Of a DNA stretch of 64,000 bases, positions 26,670 through 36,743 are shown in pieces; within the stretch, counting starts at the first letter, position 1, and every line of letters starts with the position of its first letter. The notes under the pieces were generated by a model, which ran no database searches, was not told where the DNA came from, and saw nothing but the letters and a program-made list of their open reading frames with translations. This DNA comes from Deefgea piscis (GTDB lineage Bacteria > Pseudomonadota > Gammaproteobacteria > Burkholderiales > Chitinibacteraceae): contig NZ_CP054143.1 in NCBI RefSeq assembly GCF_013284055.1, positions 1,922,001 through 1,986,000 of the forward strand, given 5' to 3'. The translations under genes and the position numbers were made by a program.

Positions 26670-27995
26670 ATGCACCTAAAAAAAGAATTAAAATATTTTT
26701 TTCGATACCTTGTTCGAGATAGTTTTATTGCAGAGTTTGTGTTGCTTAAGGTTTTGGGTTCGCAGCCTAGTGGGCAAAGTTTGTCTGATTATCAATTTCA
26801 AATGTTGAATAAAAGTTTAGTCCGTGCTGTTGAGACGTTACCTGCGTATGCTCAAATTGATTTGCACGAGAAAAATTACTGTTCTTTAGCTGATTTGATT
26901 GGTAAGTTTAAAATAATTAGCAAGGTTGATCTACTAGAAAAACCGACTATGTATTATCCCAATCATGCTAAGCCGAAACGATGGTATACGGTAGGGAAAT
27001 CGAGTGGTACAACTGGATCACCTCTTGTGATGTTTCGTGATCTATATTCTGTGCTCATTGAGAATTATTTTGTAAAACGTCATTGGCAAGAATGTGGTTT
27101 TTTTCTTGGGCAAAAATGTGCTTCATTACGTGGCGATCATGTCGTTGAATTAAATAGTAGTACACCTCCGTTTTGGTTTTTTAATCGATATAATAATCAG
27201 TTGTTAATTTCGTCTCGTCATTTGCTTGCTGCATGTATAGATGCAATTATAAATGAGTTAAGGGGGTTTTCCCCTCACATGTTGCAGGCTTATCCTTCTA
27301 CAGCATTTACTTTGGCGAAATATTTGGAAGAGAAAAACCAATATTTGTCTATTCCAATAATATTTACCAGTTCGGAGCCATTGTATTCACATCAAAGAAC
27401 ACTTATTGAATCACGCTTGCAGGGAAAAATTTATGATATGTACGGTATGGCCGAGCGTGTTGCTTTTGTAACTGAATGTGAACATGGTGAAATGCATGTT
27501 AATAGCGATTATTCTTTGGTTGAAATAGTCGATGATAATGGTATCGCAACAGATGATTATGGCTATGTAGTTGGTACTACTTTTCATAATATGGCAATGC
27601 CTTTGATTCGTTATAAATTATCTGATAGAACTCGGTGGAAAAAAATAGCTTGCCAATGTGGTAGTGTTTTTCCTGTGGTTGAGCCTATTGTCGGAAAATA
27701 CGAAGATCAGATATTTGGTGGAAATGGAGCGCCAATTAGTCCATCGGTTTTAACTTTTGCGTTTAAAGGTGTTCAAAATATTAAAAAATCACAGGTCGCT
27801 CAAATAACATCGGGCGTTTGGGAGGTCCGGATTGTTCCAGATCATCAATATACTGATGCAAATGGGGCGTTGCTTATTCGTAATGTCGCTGAATTAGTTG
27901 ATGCGACTATTCAAATTAATATTGTTCTAAGAGACGACTTGCCTAATACAATTTCTGGTAAGTTTAGATGGGTTGTTAATGAGATGAAGAATTAA
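26670..27995 (+). CDS. CapK/phenylacetate-CoA ligase-like adenylate-forming enzyme
   Basis: The ~441-residue protein belongs to the phenylacetate-CoA ligase/CapK branch of adenylate-forming enzymes. It has the P-loop SSGTTGSPLVMF (~113-124), AYPSTAFTLAKYL, the YDMYGMAERVAF motif and an ending typical of the C-terminal subdomain (LPNTISGKFRWV). CapK-like proteins are common in exopolysaccharide clusters but their substrate is unknown; activating an acid for transfer to the glycan is a fair guess. A paralog lies at 31276. GTG at 26661 is another possible start. Confidence 0.87.
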   Translation: MHLKKELKYFFRYLVRDSFIAEFVLLKVLGSQPSGQSLSDYQFQMLNKSLVRAVETLPAYAQIDLHEKNYCSLADLIGKFKIISKVDLLEKPTMYYPNHAKPKRWYTVGKSSGTTGSPLVMFRDLYSVLIENYFVKRHWQECGFFLGQKCASLRGDHVVELNSSTPPFWFFNRYNNQLLISSRHLLAACIDAIINELRGFSPHMLQAYPSTAFTLAKYLEEKNQYLSIPIIFTSSEPLYSHQRTLIESRLQGKIYDMYGMAERVAFVTECEHGEMHVNSDYSLVEIVDDNGIATDDYGYVVGTTFHNMAMPLIRYKLSDRTRWKKIACQCGSVFPVVEPIVGKYEDQIFGGNGAPISPSVLTFAFKGVQNIKKSQVAQITSGVWEVRIVPDHQYTDANGALLIRNVAELVDATIQINIVLRDDLPNTISGKFRWVVNEMKN

Positions 27996-27996
27996 T

Positions 27997-29058
27997 ATGA
28001 AAAAAATAATTATGGTCGGTACCGATCCACAAGGGCAGGGAGGTATTGCTTCTGTGGTGCGTACTTATCAAAATGCCGGCTTATTCGAGAAAAATAATAT
28101 TGAATATATTTCATCTCATGTTGCTGATGGAGCTCTAAAAAAGTGTACTGTATTTTTATTTGGGTTTGTGCAATTCATATTTTATTGCTGCCTAGATAAG
28201 GTAAGTATTTTGCATTTGCAAACTGCATCATATGGCAGCTTTATGAGGAAGTATTTATTCTTTGTCGTTGCTAGAGTCTTTAATGTCAGTACCATCGTTC
28301 ATGTGCATGGTGCTGAGTTTGAACTTTTCTATCGTGAAAAAAGTAATTTCTTTCAGAAGAAAATGGTTCTCTATGTTTTATCTAATGCAGATTGTGTTAT
28401 TGCCTTGTCGCATAAATGGAATGAGCAGTTGCGCGGAATTTGTAATATTGCAAATGTAGTTACTATTTATAACCCGATAGCAACTCCGTTGAAAGTTTCT
28501 GATGTTCGTGATCCAAATGTTATTTTGTTTCTTGGTCATGTCGGAAATAGAAAAGGCACTTTTGATTTGATTAGTGCAATGCCTGATGTGATTAAATTAA
28601 ATCCTGCTGTTCAATTAAAAATAGGTGGCACGGGTCAAATTGAAGCGGCTCGCCAATTGGCGGTCGATTTAAAAGTCGATACACATATTGAGTTTTTGGG
28701 CTGGGTGGTTGGCGAGGATAAAGAGCGGCTGCTCAATTCGGCGAGCATATTACTGCTACCTTCGTATAACGAAGGTTTACCGATGTCGATTTTAGAGGCG
28801 ATGGCCTATGGCTTGCCGGTGATTGCAAGTGATGTGGGTGGCATTCCTGAGGCGCTTGCTAGTTGTATAGCCGATTGCATTGTTAAGCCTGGCGATGTGG
28901 ATGATCTGGCAAAAAAAATTAATCATTTATTGATCGACGATGATTTGCGTGGGGAAATAGCACGGAAATTGCAGCAAACCGTGGCGGAGAAATTTGATGT
29001 TGAAGTTGTTACAAATGAATTAACACAACTTTATACGCGCTTGTTGGAAAATAAATGA
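27997..29058 (+). CDS. Family 4 glycosyltransferase
   Basis: The 353-residue GT-B protein shows the glycine-rich N-terminal loop (GTDPQGQGGIASVVRTY, ~8-24) and the group 1 domain with VILFLGHVGNRKGTFDLI. The donor-site acidic motif NEGLPMSILEAMAYGLPVIA (~254-273) holds the EX7E pattern. It starts one base after the CapK-like stop and overlaps the next gene by 4 bp. It should add a sugar to the repeat unit. Confidence 0.93.
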   Translation: MKKIIMVGTDPQGQGGIASVVRTYQNAGLFEKNNIEYISSHVADGALKKCTVFLFGFVQFIFYCCLDKVSILHLQTASYGSFMRKYLFFVVARVFNVSTIVHVHGAEFELFYREKSNFFQKKMVLYVLSNADCVIALSHKWNEQLRGICNIANVVTIYNPIATPLKVSDVRDPNVILFLGHVGNRKGTFDLISAMPDVIKLNPAVQLKIGGTGQIEAARQLAVDLKVDTHIEFLGWVVGEDKERLLNSASILLLPSYNEGLPMSILEAMAYGLPVIASDVGGIPEALASCIADCIVKPGDVDDLAKKINHLLIDDDLRGEIARKLQQTVAEKFDVEVVTNELTQLYTRLLENK

Positions 29059-31037
29059 TGGCTTCACTAGATTGGTATTTAAATCGTTTGCGCTGTATGA
29101 GTTTGCCAGAGGTTGCGCATCGTGTGGCCGAGCATTCAAGTAAAGTTTTACAAGAAAATGGATGTCTATTAGCTCATTCAAAGACGCCCGAACGTATTGT
29201 GGCGACGACGCCTTGGATTCAAAAGCCAGTCAATTTAAGTGCTGATGAGGGGGCCGCCATTTTAAATGCTGCAGCGCATTTGCTGGCTGGGCGCTGGGAT
29301 GTTTTTGGTCAACGATTGCCATTGGGCATGCCACCTGATTGGCAAGTTGATCCTTTAACGGGTATCCGTGCCCCATTAAGCTTCGGTTTGCGCATACCGA
29401 TTAGTCAACGTAACGTCGTTGGGGATATCAAATATCTGTGGGAGCCAGCTCGTCATCTTGAATTAGTGACTTTGGCGCAGGCTTGGGCTTTAACGCAAGA
29501 TTCACGCTACATTTCTGCACTGCAAGATTGCTTCGCTTCGTGGTTGAAAGATGCGCCTTATCCGAATGGGCCGCATTGGTCGAGTAGCCTTGAAACAGCA
29601 ATTCGCTTGATTAATTGGTCGATTATTTGGCAATTAGTAGGGCAAGATGATTCTGCTTTGTGGGCTGGTGAAGTAGGTCAAAAACTCAAATCAGATTGGT
29701 TAGCGCATATATATCAATCCTTATTTTTTATTCGGCATCATTTATCTCAACATTCTTCTGCCAATAATCATTTAATTGGTGAGTTATCAGGCTTGTTGGT
29801 GGCTTGTATGACTTGGCCTTTCTGGAGCGAATGCAGTGAATGGCGAGATTTCGCGAAGGAAAACCTGCTAAGACAAGCTCTGTTGCAAAACGGTGTTGAT
29901 GGTGTCAATCGCGAACAGGCCATGTCTTACCAGCAATTTGTGTTTGAATTTTTGTTCTGGGCTGGGCGTTCAGTTGAGAATACACCGCATCAATTTCCTG
30001 CCGTCTATTGGGAGCGTTTGCATGCAATGGGGGAATGGGTTGCCGCTGTTCGAGATGTGGCTGGCAATGTCCCGGGTATTGGTGATGCGGATGATGGCTA
30101 TGTCACGCAGTTAGCGCGCGATTCATCGACATCACCGTTTGATCATTTATTGCAAGTCTGTGGTGAAATTTTTGGATGTGCGCAGTGGCAGACATTAGGG
30201 TGTCATTCAGCAGCGGCAAAATGGTGGCTGTCGTTCCCTTTATCAAAACCTAAACGCAATGCCAATTTGCAGGCCGTACCGCGCTTGTTTGCTGAGGGTG
30301 GGTATGCAGTGATTGGTTCTGACTGGGGTATGCCATCAGAGGTTAAGCTAATACTGGATTCGGGGCCATTAGGTTATCTGGGTATAGCTGCTCATGGGCA
30401 TGCTGATGCCTTAGCCGTATTACTTTCTGTGGGCGGCATGCCGGTGCTGGTTGATGCTGGTACTTATAGCTATCACGCTGAAGGCGGATGGCGTGATTAT
30501 TTTCGCGGTACTGCTGCACACAATACGGTCTGTATTAACGGGCAAGATCAGTCTGTTAGCGGCGGTAAATTTATGTGGGTAAAGCAGGCTAAATCGGTAC
30601 TGCATGATTTTACATCTGGTGATGGCTTGACGACTTGGTGTGCATCTCACGATGGTTACCAACGTTTGCCTAGCAAAGTTTCACATTTAAGACGTGTTGA
30701 ATATTCAAGTGCTGAACGAATTGTTCGGGTGTTTGATGAAATTGAATCTCACTCAGCGTGTGATTTTTCAATCAATTGGCAGCATGCCGCTGATCTAGAC
30801 GTGGTTTGTAATGATGTTGGATGGCTGATTAGCACGCCACAATTGCAAATTGTGGCGCGTGTTATAGGGACTGATTTTTCTTTGATTTCTCAATGTGGTG
30901 CATTGAGTCCAATTGCTGGCTGGGTTTCGGAACGTTATGGAGAAAAGCAGCCCGCGACTCGTGTGGATTGTCGTGTCAATGGCCATATTGGTAAAGCACA
31001 ATGGATTACTGAATTTAAAATTGAACGCTTAAATTAA
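29055..31037 (+). CDS. Heparinase II/III-family protein, cytoplasmic or membrane-associated form
   Basis: The 660-residue protein has no signal peptide. It has an alpha-helical toroid domain (LEPARHLELVTLAQAWALTQD-like region, ~130-160; HHLSQHSSANNHLIGELSGL, ~227-246) and a C-terminal heparinase II/III beta-sandwich with AHGHADALAVLLSVGGMPVL and YFRGTAAHNTVCING. Family members in exosortase clusters are found with or without signal peptides. The presence of two differently located lyase-fold proteins points to a uronate-containing polymer. It overlaps the preceding glycosyltransferase by 4 bp. Confidence 0.87.
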   Translation: MMASLDWYLNRLRCMSLPEVAHRVAEHSSKVLQENGCLLAHSKTPERIVATTPWIQKPVNLSADEGAAILNAAAHLLAGRWDVFGQRLPLGMPPDWQVDPLTGIRAPLSFGLRIPISQRNVVGDIKYLWEPARHLELVTLAQAWALTQDSRYISALQDCFASWLKDAPYPNGPHWSSSLETAIRLINWSIIWQLVGQDDSALWAGEVGQKLKSDWLAHIYQSLFFIRHHLSQHSSANNHLIGELSGLLVACMTWPFWSECSEWRDFAKENLLRQALLQNGVDGVNREQAMSYQQFVFEFLFWAGRSVENTPHQFPAVYWERLHAMGEWVAAVRDVAGNVPGIGDADDGYVTQLARDSSTSPFDHLLQVCGEIFGCAQWQTLGCHSAAAKWWLSFPLSKPKRNANLQAVPRLFAEGGYAVIGSDWGMPSEVKLILDSGPLGYLGIAAHGHADALAVLLSVGGMPVLVDAGTYSYHAEGGWRDYFRGTAAHNTVCINGQDQSVSGGKFMWVKQAKSVLHDFTSGDGLTTWCASHDGYQRLPSKVSHLRRVEYSSAERIVRVFDEIESHSACDFSINWQHAADLDVVCNDVGWLISTPQLQIVARVIGTDFSLISQCGALSPIAGWVSERYGEKQPATRVDCRVNGHIGKAQWITEFKIERLN

Positions 31038-31275
31038 AATGAATGAATGATTTTTTTGGTTTTTTGATTTTTTTAAATGGAAGTTTGGGCTTAGTCGTTA
31101 AAGGTTTTTTAGGCTGGCTGATGTGTTAGGCAAAATTATGTAAGTGGTAAATTGATCGCTAATGCAAGTTGTTTTATTTTAAATTAAAATGTTTTTAATT
31201 TAATTTTATTTGAATTTGATGTTTGTATTTTGCTGCGGAAAATACTAAGGTTCAGCTTCTTATGGAGTGCTTTTT

Positions 31276-32562
31276 ATGCTGAGTTCCGTCGCCAAGGATA
31301 TTTATTTTGAGTTTAGAAGACTTTTTCCGACGCGGCTATTGTATGGTAAGGAATATTTTGCTGTTAGCAAATTGCTTCTTGATCATGATTTAGATAAAAA
31401 AAATATAGTTATTAAGTCTAGATTAAGAGAAACCTTATATTTGGCGCTTACAAAAACTAAGTTTTACCCAAGTAGGGTTAAATTGTCGGCGAAAGATATT
31501 CTTAATAATGATCCGCATGAAATGCTGGCGTTATTTCCCTTGCTTTCTAAGGAGGAGGTGGTTGCATATAACTCAGATTTCTTTACCAGCAAACTGCAAC
31601 CTAAAATTTTAAGATCATCTTCTGGGGGCTCTACAGGTCTTGGGCTTGTCGTGCAGCGCAGTAAGATGTCTTCAGATGTCGAACGTGCTTTTTATAATTA
31701 TTACTGGGGCGATACTGGTTTTTCATTAGAAAAATCAAGAGTATTAAGATTGGGTCAGGATGCTTTAGTGGGTTTGTCTGAGCCGCCATGTCGGCAACAA
31801 GGCAATCGATTGCTAATATCTCCTACCCATATTGATAAAAGAAATTTTTCAAAATTGGCAGAAGCAATTCATCGATTTAGCCCTGATTATATTCATGGCT
31901 ACCCAAGTTGTGTGACTGAGCTTGCTGAATTGTATAGAGAGAGTCCAAATTGTATTCAGATTAAGGCTGTTTTTCTAGCTTCCGAATCTATATACAAAAA
32001 ACAACTGGCTATTATTCAAGATGTTTTTCGGTGTCCAATTTATATTAGTTATGGTCTTTCTGAGCGAACTAATATTGGTTTTGCTAAGTTCATTGATGGG
32101 GAGCTTAGTAATTATTGCTTTGATGATTTGTACTCAGTGAATGAATTTATTTGTGATGATGTAGGCGTACAGATTGTTGGTACATCATTGTGGAATAATG
32201 CGATGCCATTGATTCGCTACCAAACACAAGATTACGTAAGAAAAAATAATGACGCTATTGTTGATATAGAAGGTAGATTGCAGAATTTTTTACTGGCAAA
32301 AGATGGTTCTAAAATTCCTAGTCTTATTCTTGATGATGTTAATTGGGAATGGATCGCTCATCTGCAAATTGCACAAAAAGAGCCGGGTAAATTAACTTTG
32401 TATATAAAATTAAAAGATGGTTTTGATTCGGTTGTCGTTTGCAATCAAATTGTTAAACGACAAGTTGATCTATGGTGTGAGTTGTTTGATGTTGAGGTTG
32501 TTTTTTGTGATGAGTTGAAAAGAAAAAAATCTGGAAAGAGCTCTTTTTTTTATTTTGATTAG
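31276..32562 (+). CDS. Second CapK/phenylacetate-CoA ligase-like enzyme
   Basis: The ~428-residue protein shares the layout of the enzyme at 26670. It has RSSSGGSTGLGLVVQRS in place of the P-loop, GYPSCVTELAELY, and YISYGLSERTNIGF matching the YGxxER motif. Sequence identity to its paralog looks low, so they likely have different substrates. GGAG lies about 9 nt before ATG 31276, which is why that start was taken over GTG 31267. About 240 bp of AT-rich sequence precede it, so it may have its own promoter. Confidence 0.85.
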   Translation: MLSSVAKDIYFEFRRLFPTRLLYGKEYFAVSKLLLDHDLDKKNIVIKSRLRETLYLALTKTKFYPSRVKLSAKDILNNDPHEMLALFPLLSKEEVVAYNSDFFTSKLQPKILRSSSGGSTGLGLVVQRSKMSSDVERAFYNYYWGDTGFSLEKSRVLRLGQDALVGLSEPPCRQQGNRLLISPTHIDKRNFSKLAEAIHRFSPDYIHGYPSCVTELAELYRESPNCIQIKAVFLASESIYKKQLAIIQDVFRCPIYISYGLSERTNIGFAKFIDGELSNYCFDDLYSVNEFICDDVGVQIVGTSLWNNAMPLIRYQTQDYVRKNNDAIVDIEGRLQNFLLAKDGSKIPSLILDDVNWEWIAHLQIAQKEPGKLTLYIKLKDGFDSVVVCNQIVKRQVDLWCELFDVEVVFCDELKRKKSGKSSFFYFD

Positions 32563-32659
32563 AGCTAAGTGTAACGAGGATTTTTGTTGGTTTTAAAATA
32601 AGTGGTTGTTTGTCTGGTTTTTATTATTTGTTTTTTGTTTTTTCGTTGTTTTAATTTAA

Positions 32660-33427
32660 ATGGAATTAAGTATGCACTTGCAGCGAATTAAAATTCTTGG
32701 TTGTGATGTTGATAATCTTAATATGCAAGAGACACTAGTAAGAATTGGTGAATTAATTGCTTCAGGCTTACCTAATCAGCATGTAGTGATTAATGCTGAT
32801 AAGGTCGTAAAAGCTGAAAAAGATCCAGAGTTACGTCAGATTATCAATAATTGTGCATTAATCAATGCCGATGGTATGCCTGTTGTCTGGGCTTCGAAAT
32901 TGCTTGGGATCCCACTCAAAGAGCGCGTAGCAGGAGTGGATCTATTTGTTGAGTTGATGCGCTATTCGGCTGAGCAGGGCTGGCGAGTTTATTTTTTAGG
33001 TGCGAAAGAGGAAGTGGTGAAAGGCGTGGTGGATAAATTCACCGTGCAGTATCCAAATCTGCAAATTGCAGGCTACCGTAATGGGTATTGGTCTGCGGAC
33101 CAAGAGCAATCAGTTGTTGATGCAATTACCCTAAGTAAAACTGATTTGCTCTTTGTGGCCATTAGCTCACCAAAAAAAGAACAGTTCTTGGGGAAATATC
33201 AGTCGCAAATGAAAGTGCCGTTTGCGATGGGCGTGGGCGGTACGTTTGATGTGATGGTGGGTAAAACCAAGCGTGCGCCTGTTTGGATGCAAAAAACTGG
33301 GTTTGAGTGGTTTTATCGCTTTTTGCAAGAGCCACGTCGAATGTTTAAGCGCTATTTTATTGAAGATATGTATTTCTTTGTTTTATTGGGTAAGGCCGTT
33401 TTTGTAAAAGCGATGGGTAAATCATGA
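32660..33427 (+). CDS. WecG/TagA/CpsF-family glycosyltransferase
   Basis: The 255-residue GT26 enzyme carries [15 protein letters not shown], the NADKVVKA and [15 protein letters not shown] substrate segments, [10 protein letters not shown] and [17 protein letters not shown]. WecG transfers N-acetylmannosaminuronate and TagA N-acetylmannosamine to lipid-linked acceptors. The next two genes make UDP-ManNAc and UDP-ManNAcA, so the donor here is probably UDP-ManNAcA. Starts at 32660 or 32672 are both possible. Confidence 0.92.
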   Translation: MELSMHLQRIKILGCDVDNLNMQETLVRIGELIASGLPNQHVVINADKVVKAEKDPELRQIINNCALINADGMPVVWASKLLGIPLKERVAGVDLFVELMRYSAEQGWRVYFLGAKEEVVKGVVDKFTVQYPNLQIAGYRNGYWSADQEQSVVDAITLSKTDLLFVAISSPKKEQFLGKYQSQMKVPFAMGVGGTFDVMVGKTKRAPVWMQKTGFEWFYRFLQEPRRMFKRYFIEDMYFFVLLGKAVFVKAMGKS

Positions 33428-34557
33428 TGAAAGTTTTGGTGGTCTTTGGTACTCGCCCCGAGGCGATCAAGATGGCGCCTGTTGTGGCGGCTTTACAGGC
33501 CGATGCGCGGTTTAATGCCAAGGTGTGTGTTACCGCACAGCATCGGCAAATGTTGGATCAAGTGTTGGCTTTGTTTGCGATTAAACCGGATTTTGATTTG
33601 GATTTAATGCAGCAAGGGCAAGATCTCACCGATATTACGAGTCGGGTTTTATTGGGTATGCGGGGAGTATTGACTGAATGGCAGCCGGATATTGTTTTGG
33701 TGCATGGCGACACGAGTACCACGATGGCAGCTAGTCTGGCTGCGTTCTACCAGCGGATACCTGTTGGGCATGTCGAGGCAGGATTGCGTACCGGTAATAT
33801 TTATTCACCGTGGCCAGAAGAAATGAATCGAAAAATTGCGGGTGCAATTAGCGCGCTGCATTTTTCTCCTACAGAGACTTCTCAGAACAATCTACTGCGC
33901 GAAGCGGTGCCCGCCGCTAATGTCTATGTAACAGGTAATACGGTGATTGATGCTTTGCTGGATGTGGCTGCACGGATTAAAAACGATGTCGTGCTCAATA
34001 CTGAGTTGGCCGCGCAGTTTCCATTTTTGGATGCGAATAAACGCTTAATCTTGGTTACCGGCCATCGCCGAGAAAATTTTGGACAAGGGTTTGAAAATAT
34101 CTGTGCCGCCTTGGCTGAGTTAGCGCAGCGCCCCGATGTCGAGATTTTGTATCCAATGCATTTGAATCCAAATGTTCAAGAGCCTGTGCGCCGTATTTTG
34201 TCGGGTTTGAGTAATGTGCACTTAATTGAGCCACAAGATTATTTGCCGTTTGTGTATTTGATGACACGAGCCTATTTGATTTTAACCGATAGCGGTGGCG
34301 TGCAAGAAGAAGCGCCGTCTCTTGGTAAGCCTGTTTTGGTGATGCGAGATACGACAGAGCGCCCAGAAGCGGTTGAGGCGGGCACGGTTAAATTGGTGGG
34401 GACTAATCAGGCTCTGATTGTTAAAGAAGCGACTGAGTTACTCGACAATCCGACCGCGTATGAACAAATGTCACGCGCACATAATCCATATGGTGATGGT
34501 TTAGCAGCAAAACGAATTAACGACATTCTTGCTATCGGGAGTTTTAAGTATGATTAA
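33424..34557 (+). CDS. wecB: UDP-N-acetylglucosamine 2-epimerase (non-hydrolysing)
   Basis: The 377-residue cytoplasmic enzyme converts UDP-GlcNAc to UDP-ManNAc. It shows [16 protein letters not shown] at the start, the [10 protein letters not shown] signature (~118-127), [10 protein letters not shown] (~214-223) and [21 protein letters not shown] (~288 onward, ending before the MRDTTERPE loop). Overlaps of 4 bp with the wecG-like gene and 8 bp with wecC show a coupled unit. Confidence 0.96.
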   Translation: MMKVLVVFGTRPEAIKMAPVVAALQADARFNAKVCVTAQHRQMLDQVLALFAIKPDFDLDLMQQGQDLTDITSRVLLGMRGVLTEWQPDIVLVHGDTSTTMAASLAAFYQRIPVGHVEAGLRTGNIYSPWPEEMNRKIAGAISALHFSPTETSQNNLLREAVPAANVYVTGNTVIDALLDVAARIKNDVVLNTELAAQFPFLDANKRLILVTGHRRENFGQGFENICAALAELAQRPDVEILYPMHLNPNVQEPVRRILSGLSNVHLIEPQDYLPFVYLMTRAYLILTDSGGVQEEAPSLGKPVLVMRDTTERPEAVEAGTVKLVGTNQALIVKEATELLDNPTAYEQMSRAHNPYGDGLAAKRINDILAIGSFKYD

Positions 34558-35797
34558 GTATCAAACAGTTTCAATGATCGGTTTGGGTTATATCGGTTTG
34601 CCAACCGCAACAGTGATTGCGAGTCGTGGGATTAAAGTGATTGGTGTGGATGTTAGTCAGCACGCTGTTGATACGATTAATCGTGGACAAATTCATATTG
34701 TTGAACCTGATCTGGATGGTTTAGTACATCACGTTGTAAATGAAGGTTTGCTGGTGGCACAGACGACGCCTGCTGAAGCAGATGCGTTCATGATTGCAGT
34801 GCCAACGCCATTTACAGAAGGTAATAAGCCTGATTTGAGCTATATCGAGGCTGCTGGAAAGGCGATTGCCCCATTCTTGAAAAAAGGCAATTTGGTGATT
34901 TTAGAGTCAACCTCTCCGGTTGGCGCTACAGAGAAGCTGGCCGCATGGTTGGCTGAAGCGCGCCCTGATTTGAGTTTTCCGCAGCAAAATGGCGAAAGTG
35001 CTGATGTGCAATTGGCTTATTGTCCTGAACGCGTTTTGCCTGGGCACGTGTTGCGTGAATTGGTTGAGAACGATCGAATTGTTGGCGGGATGACGCAGCG
35101 TGCTGCCGAAATGGCCGCCGATTTGTATAGTATTTTTGTAAAAGGCGAGTGTTTATTGACCGATTCGCGCACCGCGGAAATGGCTAAATTAACCGAAAAC
35201 TCTTTCCGCGATGTGAATATCGCTTTTGCGAATGAATTGTCGATTATTTGCGATAAGTTATCGATTAACCCTTGGGAATTAATCAAACTAGCAAATCGCC
35301 ATCCTCGAGTGAATATTTTGCAACCCGGCCCAGGTGTTGGTGGGCATTGTATTGCGGTAGATCCTTGGTTTATTGTGGATTCAGCCCCAGAAGAGGCGAG
35401 AATGATTCGCACCGCGCGTGAAGTGAATGACTTTAAGCCGCATTATATTGTGGCGCAGGCCGTGAATGCCGCGAGCAAATTTAAAGCGCCGGTGATTGCT
35501 TGTTTGGGGTTGGCGTTTAAAGCCAATATCGATGATTTGCGTGAAAGCCCCTCAGTTGGCATTGTGGCCGAATTAGCTGAAAAAGGTATTGGCCGTATTT
35601 TGGCTGTTGAGCCGCATGTCTCAAGCTTGCCGAATAAATTGCTGGGTAAGGTTGAGTTGGTTGATACACAAACCGCCATTGATCAAGCCGATATTGTCAT
35701 TTTGTTAGTTGATCACAAGCACTTTAATCGGATTCGCCCTGAAAAACTCCAGCGTTGTGTGGTGATTGATACGCGTGGATTTTGGTCCGCTAGTTAA
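34550..35797 (+). CDS. wecC: UDP-N-acetyl-D-mannosamine dehydrogenase
   Basis: The 415-residue enzyme oxidises UDP-ManNAc to UDP-ManNAcA with two NAD. It has a Rossmann N-terminus ([19 protein letters not shown]), [14 protein letters not shown], the catalytic-domain stretch [19 protein letters not shown], and the active-site Cys in [15 protein letters not shown] (~257-271). The start at 34550 has GGGAG upstream; the frame could begin at 34529. It is the last gene of the 26-kb cluster and is followed by a terminator. Confidence 0.95.
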   Translation: MIKYQTVSMIGLGYIGLPTATVIASRGIKVIGVDVSQHAVDTINRGQIHIVEPDLDGLVHHVVNEGLLVAQTTPAEADAFMIAVPTPFTEGNKPDLSYIEAAGKAIAPFLKKGNLVILESTSPVGATEKLAAWLAEARPDLSFPQQNGESADVQLAYCPERVLPGHVLRELVENDRIVGGMTQRAAEMAADLYSIFVKGECLLTDSRTAEMAKLTENSFRDVNIAFANELSIICDKLSINPWELIKLANRHPRVNILQPGPGVGGHCIAVDPWFIVDSAPEEARMIRTAREVNDFKPHYIVAQAVNAASKFKAPVIACLGLAFKANIDDLRESPSVGIVAELAEKGIGRILAVEPHVSSLPNKLLGKVELVDTQTAIDQADIVILLVDHKHFNRIRPEKLQRCVVIDTRGFWSAS

Positions 35798-35810
35798 ATG
35801 GTATTGATTA

Positions 35811-35843
35811 AAAAAGCCCACTTCTCAATGAAGTGGGCTTTTT
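35811..35843. terminator. Bidirectional terminator at the end of the eps cluster
   Basis: AAAAAGCCCACTTC and GAAGTGGGCTTTTT form a perfect 14-bp stem with the loop TCAAT. It closes the exopolysaccharide cluster on the plus strand and the convergent PEP-CTERM gene on the minus strand. Confidence 0.9.
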
Positions 35844-35909
35844 GCTGCCTTGTTTTATATACATACGCATGCAGGGATAGGCGCGATTTTTAAATCGCGA
35901 CTTAGCAAA

Positions 35910-36416
35910 TCATATTGACTTTAATTTACGGCGGCGAGCAGCCAGTAGACCAATCAAACCTAAGCCCATTAAGGCGTAGGCTTCTGGCTCTGGTACGGCA
36001 GCAACGGTGTAGTTTAAGTTGCCGACGTAGTTGGTGCTAAAGCCATTAAATTGGAATTTATAGTTTTTATTAGCAGCAAATGTATTGCTAAATAAATACT
36101 GGCCGGTGCTACCAAAGGCATGGGTGCTGATTACTTTGCTGCCTTCCAGTAGTTTTACCGTCAATAAATCAAAAGTGCCTTTACCAACGTTATTGGCTTT
36201 TTGTTCATTAAAAAAGCTAAACAAAATCGGCGAGTTATCCGTTACTTTAAAAGTAACTGAGTTATAAATCCATTCATCGCCAGAAGTTTTGTTGATTTTT
36301 TGCGCAGCGCTAAAATCACTGCCATGACTTAATGTCACTTTAGTTACTGCTGCTTGGCTAGATACCGCAGCCAGGCCAATGATTGCAGCACCTACAAAGT
36401 GGTTAATCTTTTTCAT
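35910..36416 (-). CDS. PEP-CTERM sorting-signal protein
   Basis: The 168-residue protein has a signal peptide (HFVGAAIIGLAAVSSQAA). A beta-rich middle part matches no named domain. The exosortase signal is VPEPEAYALMG plus a hydrophobic helix and RRRKLKSI. It lies just past the eps terminator and should be a substrate of the exosortase in this window. A motif shared with the next PEP-CTERM gene stands 30-60 bp upstream of its start (36445-36478). Confidence 0.9.
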   Translation of the reverse strand: MKKINHFVGAAIIGLAAVSSQAAVTKVTLSHGSDFSAAQKINKTSGDEWIYNSVTFKVTDNSPILFSFFNEQKANNVGKGTFDLLTVKLLEGSKVISTHAFGSTGQYLFSNTFAANKNYKFQFNGFSTNYVGNLNYTVAAVPEPEAYALMGLGLIGLLAARRRKLKSI

Positions 36417-36444
36417 ATATATACCTATATAATAGATTACTTAA

Positions 36445-36478
36445 ATTGAAAGTATGTTAATAGTTGGCATTCTAACTG
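36445..36478 (-). promoter_or_regulatory. Motif shared by two PEP-CTERM gene upstream regions (copy 1)
   Basis: Plus-strand blocks TTGAAAGT, TGTTAATA and ATTCTAACTG appear in this order 30-60 bp upstream of the PEP-CTERM gene that starts at 36416. The same blocks, with different spacing, lie upstream of the PEP-CTERM gene starting at 37301. They may be a promoter and activator site common to exosortase substrates. Confidence 0.4.
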
Positions 36479-36696
36479 CTACTGCCTTTAGCTCAAAGCA
36501 TTTAGTTCAATATTGTGTGAATTTATTTTTATAACTGTATTCTCGGCACAATTGATTTCATTTTTATTACTTTCAGCAATTGAATGACCAGCGGTGTATT
36601 AATAAATTAACTGCAACTAATGTGGTTATTAATCATTTGTAGTCACCATTAGATTGATTACGCACTGATTTATTGGGGCACATAGTTTGGCCATAA

Positions 36697-36730
36697 AAAA
36701 ACAGCGCTAGCGTATTGCTAGCACTGTTTT
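36697..36730 (-). terminator. Terminator of the second PEP-CTERM gene
   Basis: GCTAGC-GTATT-GCTAGC extended by AAAACAG/CTGTTTT with one mismatch forms a strong hairpin with A and T runs. It begins 14 bp past the stop of the PEP-CTERM gene at 36744-37301. Confidence 0.8.
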
Positions 36731-36743
36731 GGCGTGGGCTTAA

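Larger units (their letters stand above)
36417..36743. other. Upstream region of a PEP-CTERM gene
   Basis: These 327 AT-rich bp contain no gene. They hold the shared motif at 36445-36478 and a terminator at 36697-36730 that belongs to the neighbouring PEP-CTERM gene. TGGCATTCTAACTGCT (36465-36480, plus strand) has sigma-54 spacing (GG-N10-GC), but it points away from the PEP-CTERM gene. Confidence 0.4.

Noticed and set aside
36465-36480. TGGCATTCTAACTGCT as a sigma-54 promoter
   Set aside because: The GG-N10-GC spacing fits, but it faces away from the PEP-CTERM gene and no plus-strand gene starts downstream before htpG's convergent end.
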